Source: Edaphochlamys debaryana (Eukaryota > Chlorophyta > Chlorophyceae > Chlamydomonadales). From it: DNA of 64,000 bases. The stretch is taken from contig JAEHOE010000001.1 of assembly GCA_016858145.1 (NCBI GenBank), forward strand, positions 3,782,001 through 3,846,000. The letters are read 5' to 3'. Every line of letters starts with the position of its first letter. The first letter of the stretch is position 1. The notes under the pieces are model-generated. The model was not told the origin of the DNA. It saw only the letters and a program-made list of their open reading frames with translations, and searched no databases. Of the stretch, positions 34,201 to 45,653 are shown piece after piece. Both the position numbers and the translations under genes were made by a program.

Positions 34201-37200
34201 CGGCCTGCGCGTTCACCAGCGCCCCCGCCCCCGCGTCCGCCCCCGCCAGCGCCAACACCTGTGCTGCCAGCTGGGCGGTCTGCAGCAGCGCGGACTGGTC
34301 GTTGGCCTGGGGGAGGAGGGAGAGGGGGAGGGGGAGGGGAGAGGAAGAGGAGGCGGTCAAGGAGAAGGGTAGCTAGTGTAACACGGGCCAAAGCAAGGGT
34401 CCCGCGGCCTGCAAGGAATCCTGCGCCCAGCCCGCATGCCACGCTTTCATCCCGCCCCTCCCGCCCAGTCCCGCACGGACCACCCCCCACCCCTCCCGCC
34501 ACCCCCCCCCCCGCCACCCACCGCCCTCAACGCCAGGGGGTCCACGGACGACAGCGCCGCCGCCGCATCGAACCCGGCAGCGGGCGGCAGCACCGTCACG
34601 CTCCCCTCGCCGCACCCCCGGGCGCCGCTGGCGTCAAGCGCACACACGTACACAACGACCGGCCCCTGGGGCAGACCGGCCAGGATGGCGGAGGAGGCCG
34701 AGCCCAGCTGTCGTACCTGCCGTACCGTGCCGCCGCCGCCTCCCGGCCGCGGCAGCCGCAGTCCGAACTCGTACCGCAGGCCGTCCCCCTGCGCGTCCTG
34801 CCACCCCGCGGCTCGGGCCCTGACCACGGCGGTGGGGGCGGAGGCGGAGACGAGCTCTAGGGAGAGGCACGGGGAGGAGGTGGAGGAGGAGGCGGTGGAG
34901 CAGGCGGGGGCAGAGTTGAGCTGCACTGTGGCCGTGGCAATGCCTGAGACGCCGGCGAGGGAGAGCGTGGCGGCGACGGTGACGGCGCCGCCGGCGGCGG
35001 GGAGGGAGGCGGCGGGGATGGTGAGCAGGTGAGTGCCGGGGGGCAGGGTGGGGTCGGTGGCGGCACTGGCGGCCACGAGCCCCGCCACCGCGGGGGCCTC
35101 ATCGCTGGCCCACGTGACGGTGGCGGCGGCGGCGGAGGGGGCGGTGAGGAGGAGGAGGGTGAGGGGCTGGTCGGTGGCGTGGGGCAGAGCGCAGGCGGCG
35201 GGGGCGCACTGGCGCGTGAGGGTGCCAGTGGGGAAGGGGGTGGCGGGGGAGCGCGGGCGCAGGCGCAGGGCGGCGGTGGCCTGCAGCGGGGGGGCGCCCG
35301 CGGAGACCTGCTTGGACACCGTCACCTGGGGGGGGGCGCGGGCGTGGGTGGGAGGGTTCGTTCACAGGGGAGGAGGGAGTAATGGCATCAGGGGTGGTCG
35401 GGTGGCTGCCGTGAAGGTTTCGGCAGGCGCCTGGAGTAGGATGAGCCCGGCAGGGCGGCCAGCAGCGCGCGCGTGGTCCTCACCGTGAATGTGTGCCACA
35501 CGTCCCGGGTCAGCAGGCTGGCGGGGAGGAACCACACGCCCGGGGAGGAGTCGGGGTCCCCCTGGGCGGTGGTGGCGAAGCAGGGGGCGGGGTAGTCGTC
35601 CCGCCTGCGGGTGGGGGAACGAGGCGAGTGGTGGGGTAATTCGGTCACACACGAGAGCACGCACCAACCAAGCACCGCTTGTGACTTTGCAACCTGGTGA
35701 CCTTCCCCCCACACCCTCCCCTCCCCCTCCGCAGTCCCCACCTGCAGCTCCAGCGGAACGCCAGCTGCTGCAGTGCCCGCGGTGCGTCCGGGTCCGCGGA
35801 GGCGGTGGCGTTGAGCACCAGGGAGGCGTTGCTGGGGAGGTCGCCCGCGGGGCCGGCCAGGGCGGCGCTGGGGGGGGAGCCCATGGCGGTGAGGGCGAGG
35901 TCGGCGGTGGAGGCGGGGGCGGAGGCATTGGCTGCGAGGCGGGTGAAAGGCCGGAGGGGGGCAGAGGGCTCAGGGATGGAGTGCATGGAGTCGGCCAAGC
36001 ATGTATGCGAGCGGCAACAAAAGAAGGAGTGGCCCGTTCTGCCTTGACGCGTCCACGGAAAAGGGGTCAGGGGCTCAGGGGCTCGGTGCACACAGTCGGC
36101 CACTTGTCCAAGGCGCACCACAGCCACACCGCTCCAGGCCGTCTGGCTAGTGGCTACCAAGCCAAGCGCACCCGGCGCCAGCCCCAGCAGAACGGAGCTC
36201 ACCGTCCGTGAAGCGGGCCGCCACCCGCAGCGCCACCACCTGCCCGTGCGCCGCGGGCAGGGGCCCGGGCAGGAAGAGCTGCTGCGAGGCCAGGCCCCGC
36301 GTGGGGAGGCCCGACCAACCGCCCGGGGCGGTCCAGTTCCAGGCCAGCTGCCGGCCTAGAGGTAGGCAAGGGAGCAGGTGTCTGGACTCAGAATGTGTGC
36401 GGATTGTATGTCGGGTGGGGATTTGAGACCCCGGGACCGATTGCCTCAACCGAATTCAAGGGCCGAAGCGGCGGCGTCCGGTGCTCACCCGGACATGCGC
36501 CCTCGGCCTCAGCCTCCACACGAAGGCCGCTGCGGATGACAAACGTCTGCGGGCGGGCGAGCGCGGGGCGAAGCCAGCGTGGATGAACACAACCAAAGGG
36601 TCCAGCCGTGTCAAGCGGAGGTCAGCTTAAGCGGCCAACCGGCGCCCCCTAGCATTGCAGCATCCCCCCACCTTGGGCGCCCCCATCACGCTGACCGCCG
36701 GCGCCCCCGCGTCCGAGGTCTTTGCGAAGGCCGCCGTGGCGTTGGCCCCGGTGCCCAGCCAGGAGCGCAGGGCGACCGCCAGGCGGTACTCGGGGGCGTC
36801 GGGGAGGGAGGCGGCCTCGGCGGGGGTGAGCGACAGGCGCAGCCGCTCGCTGCAGGGTGGGTGGGTGGGTGGGTGGATGTGGGGGCGGGTGGGTGTGTGG
36901 GTTGGGCAGAGGGGTTAGGGCAACGGGCAGGCGGGAGGCTCCTGCCAGCCTGGGTGTCAATGGAATGACCGGCACCGGCACCGGGACTGAGTGCCCCGCC
37001 CCGCCCGCTCCCGCTCCCACTCCAAGCGCCCCTGCCCCCACCTGGCCGAGCCCAGGGCGTTGGTTCGGTCCGCTGCCTTCTGCAGCACTGCCCGCCCCGC
37101 GGAGGGGCCCCAGGCGGCCAGCACCTGCCACCGCGCGTCCGCCAGGGGGCGGCCGGCGGGGTCGGCGGAGGCGGCTGCGTCGAAGGTGGGCCCCAGCGCC

Positions 37201-40200
37201 AGGGCCGCCAGCAGGGAGCCGGCGGAGGCGCAGGGCTTGGGCACCAGGCGGGGTCCGTCCACGGCGGCGGTGGGGGCGGCGCAGGGGCTGCAGCCGGTCA
37301 CCTGGGGGGAGGGGGGAGCAGGCCGAGGTGGATTGTGGGGGTGGGGTTGGGGACTGCTAGGCGCATGTGCTTCAGGCGGGGGTGGGGGGCTGCTAGGGGA
37401 TGGCAGCACCAGGGGAGGGCGGGGACGTGGACTAGTTGCGGGCGCGTGTGTGTTTCGGGGTGCATGGAGGGGTGTCGGCAGCGTGAGGGGTGGCGCTGGC
37501 GCTAGGGGCCGGCAGCACGTGGTCCCTGGTCCCATGCAGCCCTGCTGCGCCCCCGCTGCCCACCTTGACCAGGCCCGTGAATGCGCGGCTCCGGTCCAGG
37601 CCGCTGACCAGCGCCGAGCCCGCGGCCAGCAGGACCAGGTTCTGGTTGGCCTGGGGGGGGGGCAGGGTGTGGGGCAGCAGCTTGGAGGGAAGGCCAGGAG
37701 TCTGTGCAAGGAATCAGTGCAGCTCGGTGTGTCGCACACGTTGTACCCGGTAGTGAGTAATGGGCCAAGGGCGAGGCAGCAGCTTGCGAGGAAGACTAGA
37801 GGTTCGTCGGACAGGGTTTCACGTGCCACCCCGCCCACACGCACCCACCTTGAGCGTGGCTCCGGGCGGCAGTGTCACCGTCAGCGTCGCCCCCGCCGCG
37901 CTGCACCGCCCCCCGCCCAGCGCCGCGGCGGTCCCCCCATCGAACAGCCGCCCGCAGTCCACCCCATCCAGCGGCGCCGCGGCGGCGCTCAGAGCCACCT
38001 CCACCGACCGACCGTCCGCCGCCAGCCGCGCGGACGTGGGCGACAGGAACTGCGGCACGCACAGACCCGCGCACGGCCGCTGCACCAGCGTCGCCGTCGC
38101 GTTATCACACACCCAGCGCATGCAGTTCGCAATGGCGGTGCACGCCTCGCCGGGCCCACACGTTGAGCCCCCCGCGCTGCCCACGGCGGCGCCCCCCGGT
38201 GTGCAGGCGGAGCCCCCTGCGTTGAGCTCCGTCAGCGCTGCTCGCGTGTCGGGTAGGTCGCAGAAGGGCAGGCAGGCGCCCAGGTCCCGGCACACGTCCC
38301 GGCCGGCCGCGCAGGCGCAGGTGCGGGGCGGGGGCTCGGCGAAGGCGCACCGCGCCCCCGCGGCGCAGTCCCTTGTGGCGTAGCAGCTGCTGGCGTTGCG
38401 GAGGGCGCTGGGGAGGGGCGTGGGGGCGCCCCCCGCCACACCCTCGGCTGTGCAGAGGTCCAGGGCGCCCCTGAGGGCGGTCCCGTTGGTGGCGTTGGTG
38501 GCGTTGGTGGAGGAGGAGGAGGAGGTGTTGAGGGGGAGCTTGGTGGCGGTGAGGGCGGTGCAGGCGAGGGTCTTGTTTGCGGGGTCGGGGCACTGGGCGA
38601 GGGAGAGGCAGAGCATGCCGGCGCGCGCGGCGGCGTTGGAGGCGGGGCCGGCGGCGGCCAGGGCGGCGGCCAGGGCGGCGCAGGCGGCGGGGTCGATGCT
38701 GGGGCGCTGGGGGCAGGTGGCGAGGAGCAATGCGGCGGCGGCGGTAACGGCGGAAGAGGTGGAGGTGGTGGTGTTGGAGGGTGGGGTCAGGGCGAGGGCG
38801 GCGACTGGTGTGAGGGCAGTGAGGCAGGCTTGGCAGAGGGCGCAGGGGGAGAGCGGGGGTGCGGGCGGGGGGGGGAGGGCGGGGAGGGCGGGGGCCGGGG
38901 GCGTGGCGGGGGCTGGGGCCGCGGGGAGGGGGGTGGTCTGGGGCGCGGCGAGGGTGGGCGGGGGGGAGGCTGGGGTGGGCGGGGGGATGGAGGGGAGGGG
39001 TGCGGGGGCCGGGGGCTCGGGGGAACGGGGGGGGATGGGGAGGGAGGCGCGGGCGAGGGCGGCTGCGGTTGCGGAGGGGACGGAGGGGGCGGAGGAGACG
39101 GTGGCGAGGGGGGCCAGGGGGGTGTTGGTGAGGGTGGGAGGGGGGGGGGGACGGGGGGAGAGGGGGGAGAGGGAGGGTTCGGGGGCGGGGCAGGAGGGAA
39201 AGGGGGCGGGGCAGGGGGTGATGGCGGCGGCGGGGGTGACGGGGGTGGAGCAGGGGGAGTTGGGGATGGCGGAGGAGAGGGCACCGGGGGGAGAGGGGAC
39301 GGAGGTTCTGGGGAGGGTGGCAGCGGTGGCTCAGGAGATGGGGGCGCCGGGTCGGGGGGCGGAGGCGGTGGCGGCGGTGGGGGAGGGGAGGGTGGAGGAG
39401 GTGGCGGCGGGGGTGGAGGAGGAGAGGGCGGCGCCGGAGGTGGCGGCGGGGGTGGAGGAGGAGAGGGTGGCGGTGGAGGGGGTGGAGGGGGTGGAGGAGG
39501 AGGCGAACCCGGTGGAGGCTCGGGGGGCGGAGGAGAGGGGAACGGTGGGGATGGGGGGTAGGGAGGGGGGGGAAGGCGGTGGGGGCGGCGGGGGGGGCGG
39601 GGGGTGAGCGAGGGGGGCCTGGGGGAGGAGGAAGGGGTTCGGGAGAGGGGGGCGAAGAAGGGGGTGGGAGAGGGGGGCTTGGAGGTGGCGGGTAAGGGGG
39701 CGGTGGGCTGGGCGGCGGGGGCGGCGGCGGAGGCGGGGAAGGAGGGGAAGGAGAGGGAGGAGGGGCGGGGGACGGAGGGGGCGGGGGCGGCTTTGGAGGG
39801 GGCGGAGGCGGCGGCGGCGGCGGCGGCGGCGGATCCGGGGGTGGAGGGGGGTCGGGAGGGGGAGGAGGGGGTGGAGGGTGAGGCGGTGGGGACGGAGGGT
39901 GAGGCGGTGTTGGCGATGGGGGTGGAGGCGGTCGGGGCGAGGGGGGCCGTGGCCGAGGTGGCGGAGGCGGTGGCGACGGGGGTGGGGGGGGGCGGCGGCG
40001 AAGGTGGAAGTGGCGGCGGCGACGGCGGGGGCGGCCGCGGTGGAGGCAAGGGAGGAGGTGGGGGCGGAGGTGGAGGCGGCGGCGGAGAGGGTGGCGGGGG
40101 CGGTGGGTAGGGTGGAGGCGGTGGTGGAGGCGGCGTTGGCGGGGGGGGTGGGGGCGGAGGCGGTGGCGGAGGCGGCGACGGTGATGGGGGCGGCGGGGGT

Positions 40201-43043
40201 GGGGGTGGAGGGGGGCGGCGGAGACGGAGGCGGGGGTGGTGGGGGCGGGGGCGGAGGAGGGTAGGGGGGAGGGGAAGGAGGGGGCGGGGGCGGAGGGGGC
40301 GGCGGAGGAGGCGAGGGTGGAGGTGGGGGCGGGGGTGGAGGTGGGGGAGGTGAGGGCGGAGGTGGGGGCGGGGGTGGAGGAGGTGGTGGAGAAGGTAGGT
40401 ACGGCGGCGGGGGTGGTGGGGGCGGGGGCGGCGGCGGAGAAGGGGGTGGGGGTGGCGGCGGGGGAGGCGGCGGGGGCGAGGGTGGAGGAGGTGGTGGGGG
40501 TGGTGGAGGGGGCGGTGAAGGAGGAGGAGGCGGTGGCGACGGCGGCAGCGGTGGCGACGGTGGGGGCGGGGGCGGGGGTGGGGGAGGTGGTGGGGGCGAC
40601 GGTGGAGGCGGATAGGGCGGTGGCGATGGCGGCCACGGCGATGGTGGAGGCGGAGGCGGAGGTGGGGAGGGAGGTGGGGGTGATGGTGGAAGGGGGGACG
40701 GGGACTCGGGGCTTGGCTCAGGCGAGGGGGGACTCGGGCTGGGCGGCTGAGGCGGCGAGGGCGGCTCCGGTGAAGGTGGCTCGGGTGACGGCGGCAGCGG
40801 CGGCGTGGGGGGCTCCGGGGACGGCGGCACAGGAGATGGTGGCTGCGGAGGAGGGGAGGGCGGCTGGGGCGGGAGTGGCACAGGGCTTGGAGGCAGCGGC
40901 GGGGAGGGCGGTTGGGGAAGCGGGGGCACGGGGCTGGGCGGTGGGGGAGGGGAAGGTGGGGGTGCAGGTGGTGGAGAGGGGCTCGGCGGCGGATGTGGCG
41001 GAGCGGGAGGGTTCGGGGGAGGCGGGGAGGGGCTAGGCGGCGAGGGCGGAGGAGGGGAGGGGGGCTCAGGGCTCGGTGGGACGGGAGGGCTGGGGGGCTC
41101 GGGCGAGGGCGGCTGCGGACTAGGCGGCGGTCCAGGTGGAGAGGGTGAGGGCGGCTCAGGGCTCGGCGGGGAGGGGGGAGAGGGCGGCTCAGGGGACGGG
41201 GGCACAGGGCTGGGTGGTGGGCTGGGTGGAGCAGGGGAAGGAGGCTCCGGGCTGGGGGGCACTGGAGGCGAGGGTGGGAGAGGCGAGGGCGGGCTCGGGC
41301 TTGGGGGCAGCGGAGGCGAGGGTGGATGAGGTGAGGGCGGCTCGGGTGAGGGTGGAAGGGGAGGCGATGGTGGGAGAGGGGAGGGCGGCTCGGGACTAGG
41401 GGGCAAAGGAGGGGAGGGGGGCTCCGGCAACGGAGGAAGGGGGCTGGGGGGCGAGGGGACGGGTGGTCGGGGGGAGGGAGGCGGAGGAGGCGATGGAGGG
41501 TTCGGGAGGGGAGGCTGTGGGCTAGGCCATGGGCTGGGCGGGGATGGAGGCGGCGGTTCTGGACTGGGAGGCTGAGGGGGTGAGGGCGGTGCAGGTGATG
41601 GGGGCTGAGGGCTGGGCGGTTGGGAAGGGGACGGCGGCATCGGCTCAGGGCTGGGGGGTGATGGCGGGGAGGGCGGGATCGGAGACGGCGGCTCCGGGCT
41701 CACGGGCGGGAGAGGAGGCGAAGGAAGCGGCGGTGACGGGCTGGGGGGCAAGGGCTGGGGGCCCGGAGACGGTGGCGGAGGCATCGGCGGGGAGGGAGGT
41801 ATGGGAGACGGCGGGTCCGCGACCTGCCGCAGCAGTCGGGTGGCCGAGGCCCCCAAAGCCGAGTTCCCTATGTGGGAGGAAGGGCCCGCCTCCCCATCGC
41901 CGGGCACCGCTGCCCCCCGGCGCAGCTCGTGCACAGCACACGCGGAGCCCGGTGCGCAGGCAGCCCCGGCAGCTGCGTGCGTAGGCAGCAGGGGGACGTC
42001 GGCCTCCACCTCCGCAGCGCCTGTGCCCCTTGCCCCTGTGGCCTTCAAGCCGCCGCTACCCCCGGGCCCTGCCCCGCCGCTGGATGGCGTGGGGCCCAGG
42101 CCCGGTGCACCCGCCGCAGCGCCGAGCGCCGCTACAGCGCCGGGGCCCCCGGCGTTGGCGGCCCCTGCGCCCTCCCCTGACCGCCCTGCTTCCACGCCGC
42201 TGCTGGGCCTGCGTGGGGAGGGGGGCGTGGGGCCAGGGCGTCAGGGAGGGGAGCGGGCGGAAGGGTGGGACCCTGTAGCGGCCACGCATAGGCCCGCCCC
42301 ATGCGGCGCCTTACCAGGGCCGGCCCCGGCTCTAGTAAGGTAGCGAAGCACCTGCCTCAGACCGCAACCCGCTATGGTGCCCCCCAGGTCCCCGCCTCCG
42401 CAAATGCGCACCATTCGAGTCCGGGGTCGGGCCAGCGCCCGTCACGGCCCTCAACCGCCAGCAGAGAGCCCCCGGGCCCTGACGGCCGCGACGTCCCATC
42501 TTGTGAGGCCTGCGTGGCCCAAGTGGGGGTGCGGCGCAGGTATGGGCAGGGCTGACTGGCAGGGCGAGGCTTGGGGCAGGGGGGCGGTCCAGCCAGAGTC
42601 CCCAGCCTACACCTACGCCTACCTCCTCTGTGCATACCAGACCCGGCTCGCCCACATGCTCAGCGAATCCCGGAGCCTGCGCCCCGGGGTGTTGGCAGGC
42701 CGCTTGCGCGCATGGCAAGAAGACTGTGGGGGCGGGCGAAGGGGAGCGGGCGGCGGGCGAGGGAAGAGGTAGGGCGGGGCTGGTGGGCTCCCGCGCCTGT
42801 GCGCCTGACGGCCCGCTCCGCTCCGACTGCCCGTCCTCCTCAGCCGTCAGCCAATAGCTCCTGATGGCCTGTTATGACTGTTCGGCAAGGTATAGAGCTA
42901 GCGCCCCGTCCGCCCGGCATGTGGCAGCAGGCGACGTTCGTGCAAGCATCACGGGAACCCGAACGCCTACCCTTAGCTGTGAAGGCGATGAAAAGCAGCA
43001 GCGCCAGCAAGCTCGTTGCTCTCCGCCGCTTGCCGTGGGGCAT
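31274..43043 (-). CDS. REJ-domain type I membrane glycoprotein with hydroxyproline-rich shaft
   Basis: The exons are 42971-43043, 42623-42723, 42412-42509 (tentative), 37849-42208, 37564-37650, 37042-37301, 36672-36849, 36489-36546, 36203-36355, 35742-35931, 35484-35604, 34522-35325, 34139-34306, 33783-33935, 33304-33604, 32431-33176 and 31274-32260. The product is about 2900 residues. It begins with a signal peptide ([18 protein letters not shown]), then a short Cys-containing exon. About 980 residues of Ser-Pro/poly-Pro shaft follow (41830-38876), then a Cys-rich region (around [11 protein letters not shown] and [15 protein letters not shown]) with Asn-X-Thr sites. The REJ region spans exons 6-14, with pieces such as [27 protein letters not shown] and YVCALD. 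A second poly-Pro stretch, one transmembrane helix ([20 protein letters not shown]) and an Arg/Glu-rich cytoplasmic tail complete it. It should be an extracellular matrix or plasma/flagellar membrane protein. The shaft's reading frame changes phase several times at or near G/C runs. The 5' exons are less certain. Confidence 0.8.
36855..36876. repeat. GGGT microsatellite in an REJ-gene intron
   Basis: About five GGGT units lie just inside the acceptor side of the intron 36850-37041. Similar looser G-rich sequence follows. No function is suggested. Confidence 0.6.
38876..41830 (-). repeat. Pro-rich shaft coding repeat
   Basis: The minus strand is an almost uninterrupted array of CCN codons read as [11 protein letters not shown] and poly-Pro. 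The part at 41830-40700 is mostly (x-P-P-S-P)n and the rest longer poly-Pro with Ser or Tyr. Such blocks are hydroxylated and glycosylated in volvocine cell-wall and agglutinin proteins. Array length may be affected by assembly. Confidence 0.85.
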
Positions 43044-43767
43044 ACTCGCCCGCAAGTTGGCCCTGCTCCCGACCCTATGTCATTCTCCAAGCCATACAGA
43101 ATTTGTGTGGCTACCGATTGATATGAGGTAGTCGATGGTGGCGATTCAGCACATGCAAGGGTCGATGGAAGAAGCAAAGGCCCGTTCGCAGGTGACCAGG
43201 CGTAATAAGCCACCTCAAGCAAATGGTGCACGAGATTGCTCAGCTAGAGTGAAGGTCGGGTGCAGGTGTGCTGCCGGAGTCGCACGGTACAGCACTGGGG
43301 CGGGGAGAAAGGGGAAGACCCGGGCCAATACCATAGATCGACTTCACCCCTCACGGTATGCGTGAGCGCCTCATAACAAGAGGGCCCAAAGATAGGGCGC
43401 ACGCGCGAGCCAATGCATAGAGCGAATGCGCCCGCCCGGACACGCCCGGACCGAGTGGCTGAAGCCATGAAGGTCAGCGCCCTGACAAGACCGAACCCTG
43501 CGATCTGAGTGTGCGCAAGTAACGCTTGTCATCAGCCTTGTCAGAATATCAACGAGAACCGGTTGGGGCCGAGCCGGGCGCCGAGCCTAGGTTACGGGTG
43601 CCTGGCGCTGATGAAGGCGAGGGGATGGCCGGGAATGGCGGGTGGGGCGGGCCTCGGGCACGCCGTGAACCCCCTTCTGCCCCTGCCACCCCAACATGTT
43701 CCCCAAGACCGCTCTGCTGTAACATACACAGTACTCCTAAGCGCCGAGGACTCCCGCTACTTGCAGT
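43044..43767. promoter_or_regulatory. divergent promoter region, REJ gene / 78-aa gene
   Basis: These 724 nt separate divergent start codons. The composition is more balanced than in the genes. I see no convincing TATA box and no gene. Confidence 0.5.
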
Positions 43768-44323
43768 ATGTCTAGCAGGTCCAGCAGTTTCCTGCCGAAG
43801 ACCAAAGGCGGGGTGGCGCTGCTGTCGATCGCGACAATTGTTAGCATCGCGGCAGCTCCGGTGGTAAGCATTGACGCTTGGACTAAGCAGAGCCGTGTGG
43901 TGATTGGATGTTTCCGGCGACTCCCGCCTTCCTTTCCTTCTGGGGCTACGCCACATCGCAGGTGTACAGGTTCAAGTTTGGTCCCAAGGCAAGTCATCGA
44001 GCGCGAGTATGCGCTTTCGGGAGGGATGCCTCTGCGTGCCATCCACCACGCCCCTCCTCCCGCAGATTGACGTGGACAAGCCCCTACCGCGCAACACGGC
44101 CACACGCGGCAAGTCCATAGGAGTTAGTGCCCTTGCTATGGAGGCGGTGTCCGGGGGCCTAGTCACGCTTCACCCTGTCCTGCCTCTCTTGCATCTCTGC
44201 TGACCGCCTGACCGCAACCGCTTGCCGAACTCGCCCTTTCCGCTCCCCCCAGGCGCCTACGTGAACACGGGCTCTCGTGACGCGGGCCCCGACCGACCCA
44301 TCTCGAGAGAGGACATTGAATGA
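43768..44323 (+). CDS. 78-aa single-helix protein, unknown function
   Basis: The exons are 43768-43863, 43962-43988, 44066-44108 and 44253-44323, giving 78 residues. The N-terminus MSSRSSSFLPKTKGG is followed by one hydrophobic segment (VALLSIATIVSIAAAPV), a short basic stretch, and a polar tail with RGAYVNTGSRDAGPD ending ISREDIE. Introns 2 and 3 both use GC donors (AAG|GCAAGT and GCG|GCAAGT); only these choices keep the frame and give the tail. The compact, motif-like tail suggests a conserved small membrane protein, perhaps organellar, but I cannot name it. It is too short and too intron-split to show as a single open frame. Confidence 0.65.
43989..44065 (+). other. GC-AG intron 2 of the 78-aa gene
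   Basis: GCAAGT follows CCCAAG, and the acceptor is CCCGCAG at 44065. The intron is 77 nt and phase 0. The next GC-AG intron in the same gene runs 44109-44252. Confidence 0.65.
44109..44252 (+). other. GC-AG intron 3 of the 78-aa gene
   Basis: The donor is ACACGCG|GCAAGT and the acceptor CCCCCAG. The phase-1 join restores TRGAYVNTG. GT alternatives downstream put the last exon into a frame that stops after three codons. Confidence 0.6.
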
Positions 44324-45653
44324 GGAGTGCCCTGCCCACCCTCCGATCAACCGTGGAGGAGCCCATGTGGAGAGGGAGCCGGGATTGGCTGCGTCCATGA
44401 GGAGCCTGCATGAGGAGCAGCAGGGAGACACGCGCTGCTAGGCCAGGGCGGCATCGCTGTGCTGGGGCAGCCTAGCTCCATGCGTGAGCTGCCGCTACGG
44501 AGAAGGCTGCTGAAGAAGACATGCATGGATAGCCCGGCCCACGCCTTGCGAATAACCAGGCGGTTGGCTAGGCCTCAGGTGGAGGCGCTCCACTCTGGGA
44601 CATGGAACACGGGGTCCGGCCGAGCGCCATAACTTCGCTTTAAAAGGGGTTGAACCCCGTAGTGCGCGGAGTATCCACACAGCTGGACACGCCCATGTGG
44701 GTCTCGCACTCCACCAAGCACTGCAAAAGTGCTCGTGTTCGATACGCACAGACCACCCCGCCGGACCACGACTCGTGACATCCGCCATGACGCCTGAGAC
44801 AATGCGGTCCCGGCAGTCCTTAGCGGAGGGGTCACAGCTCCCCGCCGTAGCATCTGCATGTCCGGTGTTGTGGTCGGTGACCACGGCTGTGAGCACCAGG
44901 TCCTGGGTGGTCTGGGGCAAGGCGGACGGCGGGAAGCAATGTTGCGTGAGAAGGCCAGTTCAGGGAGGTGCATGTGAAACCAAGGACGTCCGGGCGGCGG
45001 TATGGAGGTGGTGCGGTGAGCTAGGGTGTGCTGAGAGCAACGCCAGCAGGGGGCTGGGCCCTACAATCATCCCTTGCCCCCCCATGTAATGACGGATTGT
45101 CGCCGTTACGAGGCGCCGGTCCCAGACCCTGTTGAGGCCTGTCGCAGAGCCCCACCTGCACGCGTGTGCGTTCTGCAGAATCGGGGGTACTTCGCTGCCC
45201 CCAGGCGCAGCCAGCCCTTCGGATGCAGCCGGCTCCAGCGTACGCGGTTCTGAGGGATGGCGAGCGGGCAGCGGTAAGAGCAATGGTCAGCGAGGAAAAC
45301 CTAGGAAGTGCAGCGAAGGTATTGCTGCCAGGTCAGCACACGCATGACCACACTCCCCCGCCCCTCCCCACCTGTGCACTTGGCTGCACGCCGCTTCGCC
45401 GCAGGCCTCAGCTGCCCGCGGTCAGGCCTCAGCCGGGCGCCGGCACTGGCGCACGGCCCGTACGCACATCTCCATTGTTTAGTTTGTTAATCCTCCACTT
45501 GGCTCCACAACTAGAAAGCAACACCAGGGAAGACTCGGGCGGCTGACGGAGGCGGCGACCAAAGCTCCAGCGCCATCATCGCGCCTCTCCTCCGCCTCTC
45601 CTCCGCCCGCGCCTCCCCCACCTCAACTCTCAACTCTCCAAACGGCCCACGCC
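44324..45653. other. convergent intergenic region, 1.33 kb, no supported gene
   Basis: This stretch lies between the stop of the 78-aa gene and the stop of the mTERF gene. It contains mixed-composition sequence and several possible splice-like signals, but no exon chain that I could close. A plus-strand TGTAA sits at 45085-45089. Confidence 0.5.
45085..45089 (+). promoter_or_regulatory. candidate poly(A) signal TGTAA for the 78-aa gene
   Basis: TGTAA lies about 760 nt after the stop at 44323. It is the only plus-strand match I found in this intergenic region. Confidence 0.3.

Noticed and set aside
38876..41830. Regular repeats that could be mistaken for a CRISPR array or satellite
   Set aside because: The unit length varies by codons, there are no constant repeats with unique spacers, and the array reads as Ser-Pro/poly-Pro within a gene.
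38396..41984. Several long plus-strand frames rich in Gly, Glu, Ala and Val opposite the Pro-rich shaft
   Set aside because: A poly-CCN array read in reverse always gives open Gly/Glu/Val-rich frames. They have no domains and the minus strand is the coding one.
42196..42314. A strong-looking donor (CTG|GTAAGG, near 42313) as the end of a leader exon for the REJ gene
   Set aside because: In the phase needed by the shaft exon, the sequence before it has an in-frame stop and no ATG. Other phases would require an acceptor without a pyrimidine tract.
45166..45546. A possible 126-aa plus-strand exon after a good CTGCAG acceptor
   Set aside because: No upstream exon or donor closes with it, the frame ends early in the phase suggested by the acceptor, and no family is recognised.
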